From Corynebacterium deserti GIMN1.010 (lineage in GTDB: Bacteria > Actinomycetota > Actinomycetes > Mycobacteriales > Mycobacteriaceae): a stretch of 64,000 nucleotides of DNA. Below, one piece after another: positions 45,121 through 53,276 of the stretch; position 1 is the first letter of the stretch, and every line of letters starts with the position of its first letter. The position numbers and the translations under genes were made by a program. The stretch is from positions 992,001-1,056,000 of the forward strand of contig NZ_CP009220.1 in NCBI RefSeq assembly GCF_001277995.1, written 5' to 3'. Under the pieces are notes generated by a model, which saw only the letters and a list, made by a program, of their open reading frames with translations, was not told where the DNA came from and did no database searches.

Positions 45121-45508
45121 GCTGCCTGGTTGGCGGACTTAGTCATGAATCAACTTGTTGGATTTCATCTCTTTAATGAGGATTACAACGTCAATGATCA
45201 TCTGCGAAATACGGCCTTCAGCCATGTTTAGTTTCCCTTCGAAATGAATCAATAGATTTTCACAGTATTCTGAACTCGAGGTTCAAATAACTCCATCCCA
45301 GCCACCGGAATCTAAAATCTCAAGCATCTTGATCTTCGAGAGATTCAAGTTCTGCAGTAGCCAACCAGCGGGAGAACTCTTCAATCAGATAACAGAGTCT
45401 CGCAAGCTCTGCACACGTTTTATTGATTGTGCAGCAATAAATCGAGGTTCAAAATCTAGGACTGCATTAGCGCGCGCTGAGCTTTAGTTTATAGCTAACA
45501 TGAGGTGC
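45121..45508. other. AT-rich region without a firm gene before the GTPase pseudogene
   Basis: About 390 bases. On the minus strand a 28-codon frame lies at 45225-45139 with AAGGGAAAC in front (MAEGRISQMIID...), and further up a frame reading RLCYLIEEFSRWLATAELESL lacks a start codon. Both could be remains of small genes that belonged to the degraded locus downstream. No RNA gene is visible. Confidence 0.35.
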
Positions 45509-46649
45509 ATGAACAAAACGGTGGATCAGCAAATCGCACTGTTTGGGCAATCGGGAAGCGGAAAAACTGCATTATTGTGCTCTTTTTATGGTACCTCACG
45601 GGAATCCTCGCAAGAGGACGTGAAAGTATTCGAGATCTCCGCCGAAGATGATCGACACACAGAATTGATGAGACTGTATCTGGGAATGAGAGATGATTCG
45701 CTTTTCCCACCTACGAATCGATTTGAGTCAAAAAATACAGTCTTTTCTCTGAAACAAAAGGTGTTCCGATTAAAGAAGCACGGAAGGCAGATCAGGTCCG
45801 GGTGACCTGGAATGATTAACCTGGCGAGTGGTTCGAGGGAGGGGCCACGACGGAATCAGAAAAACAGGACAAGATCAATACTTTTAGAAACCTGTTGGGT
45901 TCAGACGTAGCACTCTTTTGGTTGATGGGCAAAGGCTTCATGACTATGCCGATGATGAGGAGCGCTATCTTACGTACCTTTTTGATAGCTTCACTGAATC
46001 CTTGAGCCAAATCAAAAAGGCGATTTTGGAGGATGGTACACCGCTCCAACAGTTCCCTCGCATCTGGGTGATTGCTTGGTCTAAAGCTGATTTATAGCCG
46101 GATCTCACGGTTACAGAATTCGAAAATCTGCTAATTAAAAAGGCAGGCAATGAAATCAATGAACTGCGTTCAAAGCTGCTCGAATTTATCGATAATGATG
46201 AAGCCTTCTCATTTGGAAAAGACTTCCTACTTTTATCATCAGCGAAATTCATTCCGGGACATATTGATCTCGGCCAGCGCAAGGGTGTTGATGTGCTCCT
46301 ACCTCTGGCTTGTGTCCTGCTGATCCAACAGCAGCTCTGGTGGCAGGAGCTGAGAGTCCTTCCAATCAACTTGGCGAATAGACTTGTTGGAAATGAACTT
46401 ATTAAGAATGGCATGAAAGTCATCTTCAAAATGGTTAATAACAAGTTCGTCGACAACAAAAAGGGTCTAGCTATGCTAGATTTTGCCAAACTTGTGATGG
46501 AAATGGTTGATCAGCCTGTAGAAAAACTGCAGAATCTGCGTGGAGTGGCTATTGAGAAGCGGGAGTTCCTTAAAGCCCTCACTGCTGATTTCACCAGCAG
46601 ACTTAAACAAGCTCAAACCGATAAGATTCTTGTTTGGGATTTCGCATGA
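45509..46649 (+). pseudogene. Broken GTPase of the bacterial double-GTPase (TRAFAC) type
   Basis: The head reads MNKTVDQQIALFGQSGSGKTALLCSF with an intact P-loop (GQSGSGKT). After a frameshift near 45795 comes VTWND-stop-PGEWFE, where a TAA (45817-45819) sits inside the G3 motif (DxPG). A second frameshift near 45912 leads to LVDGQRLHDYADDEERY and IWVIAWSKADL, whose SKAD is G4, directly followed by TAG (46095-46097). The rest (FENLLIKKAGNEINELR... to ILVWDFA) is open. The G1, G3 and G4 spacing shows it was a real GTPase; the ends overlap the next gene by ATGA. Two shifts and two stops leave no product. Confidence 0.7.
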
Positions 46650-46981
46650 CCATCATGTGGGCGACCCGTGGGAAAAATTGGGGTTTCCGGTTCTTTGCCG
46701 ATGGTGCCGAAAATGATCCACTTCCTACTTAAAGGAAAGCGTTCGAAAATCGGGAGTTGGAAAAAGAATTTATTCGGACGAGTCCAGAATTCACAGCTGC
46801 CCGCATTGACGACCCGCTCGATCGCACCGACGACTTCGGTCGGACCATACCGCATGATTTTGTTCTTCGTGGGCAGTTTGCGGAGGGTATCAACACACCA
46901 GAGGATGTCCGCGAGATCATTTGGCCACTAGTCGCGCAACAGTATGAAGACATATGGGATCAACCAATTAACTCTGATTAA
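46646..46981 (+). pseudogene. Partner gene of the GTPase, one nonsense codon
   Basis: ATG 46646 overlaps the GTPase stop (ATGA). The frame MTIMWATRGKNWGFRFFADG...DPLPT stops at TAA 46730-46732 and then goes on in the same frame for 83 codons (EKEFIRTSPEFTAARIDDPLD..., WPLVAQQYEDIWDQ). A full product would have 111 residues. The family is unknown to me; small proteins with a WxxRGxxWGFRF head are found directly behind such GTPases. Only one change separates it from an intact gene. Confidence 0.6.
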
Positions 46982-47155
46982 TCCTGACGCCACTAGAGAT
47001 AAACATTCGGATTTTTAGACACTTTCAACACAGTTGCTGTTGTCATGAACCTCACCACGGAATCTATTTTGTTCCCGTGTTGCTCGTTTTTTTGATTCGC
47101 AGATACCTGTGAGCAAAGCGTGAAAATCCAGAGTCGTAGTCCTACATAGTAACGG

Positions 47156-47421
47156 TTAAAGTCTCGTTAGCATGGCCTTTTCCTCCTTCGGAACGGTAAC
47201 TCCGGAGTAGATCAGCCAGATAAACAGAACCACTTCGCCCACGAATGTGAACTTAAAAATGCCAGGATTTGGGGAGCCTAGGAGCAATGCCACTGCATCG
47301 ACTAAATATCCTATGCCTGTGATGACCGCTAGGGTGCCGATGATCGTAGGAACCTTAAGGGATAGGCACAGCAGCACGCCTATGAGGATGAGATGGACTC
47401 CAAATATTGCCAGGTTTAACT
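47156..47421 (-). pseudogene. C-terminal fragment of a DUF4386 membrane protein
   Basis: From about 47420 down the minus strand, NLAIFGVHLILIGVLLCLS, GIGYLVDAVALLLGS and VVLFIWLIYSGVTVPKE are the last four spans of DUF4386-type proteins. The upstream part of the open frame (ICGYCCLAYQSTQQHS) has no homology, and the usual first 120 or so residues are missing. It is a 5'-truncated gene at the edge of the degraded region. Confidence 0.6.
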
Positions 47422-47546
47422 GTTGATTGGGACACTTTGTTATACCCCTAGGATTCTGAGCAGAATGTTGTTGTGTGGACTGGTAAGCCAGGCAGCAATA
47501 CCCACAAATCACTCATGGTTCTTGCTGGCCTGGTTAAGGCGAAAAC

Positions 47547-49505
47547 TCAGTACCGGTGTCGTAAATACTCACCCACGACAGCTGCGCCGAGTCCGTCCAG
47601 ATCGGGAGCCACCACGGTGCCGCCAACACGGTCGGCTAGTTGGTTGAGAAAGTGCTCTAATCCTTGATCATGTCCCAGTCGGAAGAGTGTGGTGTGGGTT
47701 CCTCGCTTGGTTACTTTATTCAGTTGGGTGACGGTCTTGAACATGGTTTCTGGGTCGGTGGGCCAGTTGAACCAGGCGTGTCCATCGGCTTCGAGGTGAG
47801 CTGTGGGTTCGCCATCTGTGACAATGAGCAAGCTTGCTTTCATGGAGGGATGGCGGGCAAAGAACCGTTCTGCCAGCAGTAATGCGTGGTGGAGATTAGT
47901 TCCTTGTTCGTGAACCGGTGGCAGTGCAGTCAGTTCCTCGATGTCCATGTTTTGGGCATGTCGACCAAAAGTGATTAGTGCTAGTTCATCTCCTCTAAAC
48001 CGGGTGGAAACCAGGTGGTGGAGGGCAAGCGCTGTTTGCTTCATGGGCACCCAGCGGCCTTCGGCAGCCATGGAATAACTGGTGTCTACTAGCAGTGCCA
48101 CGGCGTTGAGGGTGCGGGCTTCAGTTTCAATGACTTCCACATCATCTAAGTTGATGCGCAGCGGACCTTCCGTAGCTGTTCCGGCTGTTCGCTGCAGAGC
48201 ATTGGTGATGGTGCGGGTGACATCCCATGGTTGGGTGTCTCCGAAAACATGAGGTCGGGATGCTCCCGTTGCTTCACCGTTTGCTCCTGCCAACCGGGAG
48301 TCTCGCGAGCCTGGGCGGGAAGATAATTGTTCGCTGGCGGCGTCGAGAAGCGCTTTCCCTAGACGGCGCATGGCCTGGGGGCTGAGCTTCAATGAGCCAT
48401 CGGGGTTGCGGCGAAGAAGGCCGCTGTCGCGGAGCGCGCGCTCCAGTTTGGCCAAAGTTTCGGCAGAGACGGCTGCGTCGTCGCCGAGTTGGCGGCGAAT
48501 CGCATCAATGTCGAGGTCGGTGTGGGAGTTGCTCAGTTGTTCAGCAAGGTTGTCGAGTTCGGCGAGGTCCTGCATGGCGCCGGTGCCATCACCAAGTCCC
48601 ATGCCTTCGTCGCCGGAGAATTGTTCGGAGCCATCCCAGTTGAGGTCGGGGCGCAGACCTTGGAGGTTTCGAGCCAGGTCAGCGAGCAATTCCTCCAGCT
48701 CTGGGGATCCGAAAGCTTGGGCAGATAGTTCCATGAGTTCGCGGCGTTGTTCCTCTGACATGGAGTTGAACATGCGACTGGCTGCGGCGGAACGGGCTGC
48801 GAGGGCATCGATGAGCTCTTTGATGTCGCGGGGCTGCTCGGGGAAGTGCTCGCCGTGTTTGGCCATAAAATTGGCGAAATCGGTGGGAGTGTCCGTTCCC
48901 TCGCGGTGTTTGGAGAGCAGGTCGTTGAGGTCGCGCAGCATTTCGGCGATGGCTGCTTTGTCCTCGTCGGAGGCACCTTCCATGGCTTGTTTCATGCCGG
49001 AGAATTGCTGATCCAACATTTCACGGCCAAGCAGGTCACGGATTTGTTCAAACTTTTGGCGTGCTTCTTGGGATTGCCAATCGTAGGAATTTAGCTCGGA
49101 AACGGCAGCGGCGGTGGATTCAGGGAGGTTGCTGATCTGCATTTCGCGGAATGCTCGATCGGTATCGTCCATGTCGATATCGCGAGCGAGTTGAGCGCGT
49201 TCCAGCTTGAGGCTTTCATCGAGAAGCTTGCGAACCTCAGCGAGTGTGCCACCGAGGTTGTTTCGGCTCAGTAGCTCTCGGCGGCGTTCGGCTGCACGCC
49301 AGGCAAGATCATCAAGGCCTTCCTGTCCTCGGGCACCCCTGCGCAGGTACTCACGTAGCGCCTGCTCAGGGGAGTAACCAGCCATGACATCATCAGCAAT
49401 ATCGCGCAGGGCATCGCTGAGATCCACTGGAGGTGCCAGCGGATCTGGGCCTCCGGTGTATCGTCCGTAACGGCTGCGGCGGGGTCGTGACTGTGAAGTG
49501 GCCAT
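47547..49505 (-). CDS. VWA-domain protein, chelatase-type partner of the ChlI-like ATPase
   Basis: A 652-residue cytosolic protein. The first 430 residues are helical and charged, with repeated acidic segments; the C-terminal 200 form a von Willebrand A domain with the MIDAS motif DTSYSMAAEGRW, then TFGRHAQNMDIEEL and LLIVTDGEPTAH. Together with the ATPase gene 24 bases upstream it resembles ChlI/ChlD of magnesium chelatase, or MoxR/VWA chaperone pairs, which insert cofactors or remodel proteins. C. glutamicum makes no chlorophyll, so the target is unknown. Confidence 0.8.
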   Translation of the reverse strand: MATSQSRPRRSRYGRYTGGPDPLAPPVDLSDALRDIADDVMAGYSPEQALREYLRRGARGQEGLDDLAWRAAERRRELLSRNNLGGTLAEVRKLLDESLKLERAQLARDIDMDDTDRAFREMQISNLPESTAAAVSELNSYDWQSQEARQKFEQIRDLLGREMLDQQFSGMKQAMEGASDEDKAAIAEMLRDLNDLLSKHREGTDTPTDFANFMAKHGEHFPEQPRDIKELIDALAARSAAASRMFNSMSEEQRRELMELSAQAFGSPELEELLADLARNLQGLRPDLNWDGSEQFSGDEGMGLGDGTGAMQDLAELDNLAEQLSNSHTDLDIDAIRRQLGDDAAVSAETLAKLERALRDSGLLRRNPDGSLKLSPQAMRRLGKALLDAASEQLSSRPGSRDSRLAGANGEATGASRPHVFGDTQPWDVTRTITNALQRTAGTATEGPLRINLDDVEVIETEARTLNAVALLVDTSYSMAAEGRWVPMKQTALALHHLVSTRFRGDELALITFGRHAQNMDIEELTALPPVHEQGTNLHHALLLAERFFARHPSMKASLLIVTDGEPTAHLEADGHAWFNWPTDPETMFKTVTQLNKVTKRGTHTTLFRLGHDQGLEHFLNQLADRVGGTVVAPDLDGLGAAVVGEYLRHRY

Positions 49506-49529
49506 GGCTGTGGTGCTCCTTAAAACCTG

Positions 49530-50894
49530 TTAACCGTAAATGGTTTCACCTTCGCCAGAATCCTTGGCAATTTTTCGGGAAAGGTAAAGACCTTCCAAAG
49601 CAAGCTCAATGGCCATCGCGCGAGTACTTGGTGTGGTGGCACCAAAAGCTTGAGCGATGTCGTCATACAGCGTGCTTTCGCCGAGCTCGGGGAGTGAAGC
49701 CAAAAATTCTGACGCGGTGATATTCGTGCCAGTGGAAACGGTGATGCTGCCGTCTAATGCTGCGATGAGTGGGGTGAGATCCAACGAGCGCAGAGTAGAA
49801 CGCAGCGCTTCTGCGGTTGCGGTGCGCAGCAGGTAATCAAGGATTTCCCATTCGCGACCTTCTTCGCCGGATTCAAATTCAATCTTGCCACCGAGAACTT
49901 CCACGGCTGCTTCCAAATCAACCAGGCGGGCAACGGCCTCATCTTCGCCGAACACTGCTGCGCGTCGAAGAGCTGCTGCGGCCACAGTTTCTGCACCTGC
50001 AATGGAGAAACGAGCAGACACACCGGAACGCTGATTCACCGATGAGGATTCACGAAGCGCGCGGGTATAGCGGGCAAGAATCTCGATCAAAATATCAGGG
50101 ACTTGCGCAACGAGCTCTGCTTCCTGGCGAATGATGGCGATCTCATTGCCCAGTTCAAGCGGGTAGTGGGTTCGGATTTCAGCGCCGAAACGGTCTTTCA
50201 GCGGGGTGATTATTCGGCCACGGTTGGTGTAATCCTCAGGGTTGGCAGAAGCTACCACCAGCACGTCAAGATCAAGGCGCACATTGTAGCCACGGATTTG
50301 GACGTCGCGTTCCTCCATCACATTGAGCATGGCAACCTGGATGCGCTCAGCAAGGTCGGGCAGCTCATTGATGGCAACGATGCCGCGGTTGGCGCGGGGA
50401 ATCAAACCGTAGTGAATGGTTTCCGGATCGCCCAAGCGACGGCCTTCCGCTACACGCATGGGATCGACGTCACCAATTAGGTCAGCTACGGAGGTATCTG
50501 GCGTGGCGAGTTTCTCTGTGTAGCGATCATTGCGGTGAACCCACTGGATGTCCTGATCATCGGAAGCATTGACCCCCGGCGCGAGCGGGTGTTCTGGGAC
50601 ATCTCTGCCTGGGAGGATTGGCGCGTATTCATCCAGCAGCGTGGTCAGCGTGCGTAGCAGGCGGGTCTTGCCTTGGCCGCGTTCGCCGAGCAGCACGATA
50701 TCGTGGCCTGCAATGAGGGCGCGCTCAAGTTGGGGGATCACGGTGTGTTCCAAGCCGTGGAGACCGGGCCAGGGATCCTCACCGTTGTGTAGTTTGGCCA
50801 GCAGGTTTTCGCGGATTTCCGCGCGCAGCGGGCGGTAGGTGTGACCGGCGGCCTTCAGCTCACCGACAGTTTGTGCATTGGGTGGAAGACTCAC
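49530..50894 (-). CDS. ChlI/MoxR-type AAA+ ATPase
   Basis: About 454 residues. Walker A is LLGERGQGKTRLL near residue 76, Walker B with its neighbours IVAINELPDLAERIQVAML, and the sensor region VVASANPEDYTNRGRIITPLKDRF is that of magnesium-chelatase subunit I and MoxR proteins. It would form a ring that works on the VWA protein encoded directly downstream. The start is uncertain: GTG 50894 (SLPPNAQTVGELK) is preferred; earlier GTGs exist. Confidence 0.82.
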   Translation of the reverse strand: MSLPPNAQTVGELKAAGHTYRPLRAEIRENLLAKLHNGEDPWPGLHGLEHTVIPQLERALIAGHDIVLLGERGQGKTRLLRTLTTLLDEYAPILPGRDVPEHPLAPGVNASDDQDIQWVHRNDRYTEKLATPDTSVADLIGDVDPMRVAEGRRLGDPETIHYGLIPRANRGIVAINELPDLAERIQVAMLNVMEERDVQIRGYNVRLDLDVLVVASANPEDYTNRGRIITPLKDRFGAEIRTHYPLELGNEIAIIRQEAELVAQVPDILIEILARYTRALRESSSVNQRSGVSARFSIAGAETVAAAALRRAAVFGEDEAVARLVDLEAAVEVLGGKIEFESGEEGREWEILDYLLRTATAEALRSTLRSLDLTPLIAALDGSITVSTGTNITASEFLASLPELGESTLYDDIAQAFGATTPSTRAMAIELALEGLYLSRKIAKDSGEGETIYG

Positions 50895-50958
50895 ACCCCA
50901 CACCCTAGACCTTTTTTGGATCAAGGTGGTGAAAAACTTTCTCAGTGAATTTTGGGAG

Positions 50959-50971
50959 TATGCTGCACGGT
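50959..50971 (+). promoter_or_regulatory. Putative leaderless promoter of the phosphatase gene
   Basis: TATGCT (50959-50964) lies seven bases before ATG 50972 without a ribosome site between, which fits leaderless transcription. A GTG at 50945 in the same frame would lie upstream of this box. Confidence 0.4.
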
Positions 50972-51664
50972 ATGAATCAGGGTGTTAGGTCGGCCAATGC
51001 ATCTCAGAAGCCTACAACATCTGTGGTGCTCCTGATCCGTCATGGGCAAACTCCCACTACAGGGCAGGTGCTGCCGGGTCGCGCGCCGGGCTTACACCTG
51101 GCTGATCGCGGTGAGGAGCAAGCAAGGGATGTAGCCAAGCGGCTGGAGGGCGTGACGCTGTCCGCGGTGTATTCCTCGCCAATGGAACGAGCTCAGGAAA
51201 CAGCTGCGCCTACCATCGCAGAGCGTGACCTTCAGCTGCAGATCGAACCCGGCCTGGTGGAATGCGATTTTGGGGCCTGGACAGGGGAGAAGCTTAGTGA
51301 ACTAAACAAGCTGCCTGAGTGGAAAGACGTTCAGCACAGCCCCTCGACCTTCCGTTTTCCTGATGGTGAAAGCTTTGTTGAGATGCAAGACCGAATGGTT
51401 GAAACAATCACGACAATTGCCACGCGACATTCCGGGGAGATTGTGGCTGCCTTTAGTCACGCTGACACAATCAAAGCAGCAGTCGCGCATTTTGTGGGAA
51501 CACCGTTGGATTCTTTTCAAAAGATCCATATTGATACTGCCTCGATTTCTGCGGTGGAGTTCAATCTGGAGCACCCAGAAAATTCACGCATGGTGCTTAC
51601 CAATTCCAGGACAGGACAACTGGACTATTTCGCTAAAGACTCCAGCTCAGGGACATCTTCGTGA
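50972..51664 (+). CDS. Histidine phosphatase family protein (MSMEG_4193-type)
   Basis: About 230 residues with the phosphoglycerate-mutase-like catalytic motif LLIRHGQTPT (phosphorylated His), YSSPMERAQETA with the second Arg, ECDFGAWTGEKLSELN and FSHADTIKAAV with the second catalytic His. Actinobacterial members of this subgroup are encoded beside a SCO1664-type gene, as here, in a conserved neighbourhood often close to mycothiol genes. The substrate is not known. Confidence 0.8.
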   Translation: MNQGVRSANASQKPTTSVVLLIRHGQTPTTGQVLPGRAPGLHLADRGEEQARDVAKRLEGVTLSAVYSSPMERAQETAAPTIAERDLQLQIEPGLVECDFGAWTGEKLSELNKLPEWKDVQHSPSTFRFPDGESFVEMQDRMVETITTIATRHSGEIVAAFSHADTIKAAVAHFVGTPLDSFQKIHIDTASISAVEFNLEHPENSRMVLTNSRTGQLDYFAKDSSSGTSS

Positions 51665-52368
51665 TCACTCCACCTTTTGATCGCGAGCTAGCGATCCTCA
51701 ACAACGGCGAGTTGACCTTGGTCCAACAGCTGGTGGAATCAAGCAACGTTGGTTTTGTGGTGGATCTTGAACTAGACGATGACTACGCCTGGGCGGTGTA
51801 CAAACCAGAGCTGGGGGAGCAGCCGTTGTGGGATTTTCCACCAGGGCTTTATCGACGCGAACGCGCAGCTTTCGTGGTCAGTGAATTCCTCGGCTGGCAC
51901 ATCGTCCCACCGACGGTGATCCTACACGATGCTCCCGCGGGAGTGGGGTCTGTTCAGTGGTTTATTCACAACAACGGTGAGCATTATTTTCCGATGTTTG
52001 ATACCCGCGCCGACCTGCACCCCCAGTTTGTGCGCATGGCTGTGTTTGATTTGCTGTGCAACAACACTGATCGAAAATCAGGCCACGTGTTGTTGGACGG
52101 TGATCATATTTGGGGGATTGATCACGGCTTGTGTTTTTCTGCCGAGCCGAAGCTACGCACGGTGATTTGGGATTTCGCCGGGTACACCATTTCAGATGAA
52201 CTGGTTGAGGCCGTGGAACCACTTATTTCTGATGTGCCCGATGAACTATATGAGTTGCTGCATCCTGTTGAAATCGATGCACTACAACGCCGTGCCTCCC
52301 GGATTGTGCGTTTGCCCTTTTTGCCTCAGGCGAGATCGCACCGCCAATTCCCGTGGCCACTGGTCTGA
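51661..52368 (+). CDS. SCO1664 family protein
   Basis: A 235-residue protein. The GTG start overlaps the preceding stop (GTGA), so the two are coupled. Family blocks are YAWAVYKPELGEQPLWDFP, YRRERAAFVVSEFLGW, FDLLCNNTDRKSGHVLLD with kinase-like Asn/Asp residues, and WGIDHGLCF (an HGxC variant of the DFG-like motif). The fold resembles phosphatidylinositol 3/4-kinases and small lantibiotic-type kinases. Biological role unknown; the pairing with the phosphatase hints at a phosphorylation/dephosphorylation unit. Confidence 0.8.
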   Translation: MITPPFDRELAILNNGELTLVQQLVESSNVGFVVDLELDDDYAWAVYKPELGEQPLWDFPPGLYRRERAAFVVSEFLGWHIVPPTVILHDAPAGVGSVQWFIHNNGEHYFPMFDTRADLHPQFVRMAVFDLLCNNTDRKSGHVLLDGDHIWGIDHGLCFSAEPKLRTVIWDFAGYTISDELVEAVEPLISDVPDELYELLHPVEIDALQRRASRIVRLPFLPQARSHRQFPWPLV

Positions 52369-52462
52369 GCATGACGACTAAGCTTTACTTACCCAAAAAT
52401 CTGTAGGCTGGCGGACATCGCACACACATACATGCATACACGTACATGAAGGAGCAATAGTC

Positions 52463-53242
52463 ATGGCACCAAAGTCCGCCTCAGATGTTAAAGTTTTAGC
52501 TTCCCAGTTTGCAGCCACCCACGAATCCGGAAAACTCCTGGTCTTGCCCACCGCATGGGATACGTGGAGTGCAGGAATCGTGGAAAAGGCAGGTTTTAAG
52601 GGCCTCACCGTTGGTAGTCACCCGGTTGCAGATGCCCACGGCAGCTCCGATGGAGAAAACATGGATTTCTCCGACTACATGGCCGTGGTCAAGCAGATCA
52701 CGGCAGCAGTGAGCATTCCTGTTAGCGTGGACGTGGAGTCTGGTTATGGCCTGTCACCTGCGGAATTAGTTAAGAGAGTGCTGGACGCCGGCGCAGTGGG
52801 CATCAATGTTGAGGACGTCGTGCACCGTGAGAACGATCGTGTGCGCGAGGCCCAGGAGCACGCCGATTACATTGCTGCAGCGCGCGAAGCAGCCGATGAT
52901 GCAGGTGTTGACCTCGTGATTAATGGCCGAACCGATGCTGTCAAGCTTGGGGCCAATGTGTTTGAAGATCCCATGGTGGAGGCCATTAAGCGCGTCAAAC
53001 TCATGGAGCAAGCCGGTGCGCGTTCGGTGTACCCGGTTGGACTTACCACCGCAGAACAGATCGAGCGGCTGGTTAAGGCAGTTTCTGTGCCAGTTAATGT
53101 CACCGCACATCCTGTGGACGGTCACGGTGCTGGTGACCTCGTTGCGCTGGCAGCACTCGGCGTTCGCCGCGTGACTTTCGGTCCGCTCTGGCAAAAATGG
53201 CTGGAAGCAACCTCGGCGCAGCAGCTTAAGGGCTGGGCCTAA
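52463..53242 (+). CDS. Isocitrate lyase/PEP mutase superfamily protein
   Basis: A 259-residue TIM-barrel enzyme. LLVLPTAWDTWSAGIVEKAGF and TVGSHPVADAHGSSDGENM are the usual N-terminal blocks; SVDVESGYGLSPAELV holds the metal-binding Asp and Glu, and GINVEDVVH follows. The Cys of the isocitrate-lyase loop (KKCGH) is missing, so it belongs to the PEP phosphonomutase/oxaloacetate-decarboxylase-like branch of unknown substrate. A GAAGGAG ribosome site lies 12 bases before the ATG. Confidence 0.8.
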   Translation: MAPKSASDVKVLASQFAATHESGKLLVLPTAWDTWSAGIVEKAGFKGLTVGSHPVADAHGSSDGENMDFSDYMAVVKQITAAVSIPVSVDVESGYGLSPAELVKRVLDAGAVGINVEDVVHRENDRVREAQEHADYIAAAREAADDAGVDLVINGRTDAVKLGANVFEDPMVEAIKRVKLMEQAGARSVYPVGLTTAEQIERLVKAVSVPVNVTAHPVDGHGAGDLVALAALGVRRVTFGPLWQKWLEATSAQQLKGWA

Positions 53243-53276
53243 AACGCTTGTCGACGCTTAATGCCACAATAGATCC

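Noticed and set aside
45139..45225. 28-codon minus-strand peptide with AAGGGAAAC in front
   Set aside because: Too short, with no conserved feature; mentioned inside the region entry only.
52420..52446. CA/TG-rich run (acacatacatgcatacacgtacatg) before the PEP-mutase-like gene as a possible repeat array
   Set aside because: Too short and irregular for a microsatellite or CRISPR; treated as leader sequence.
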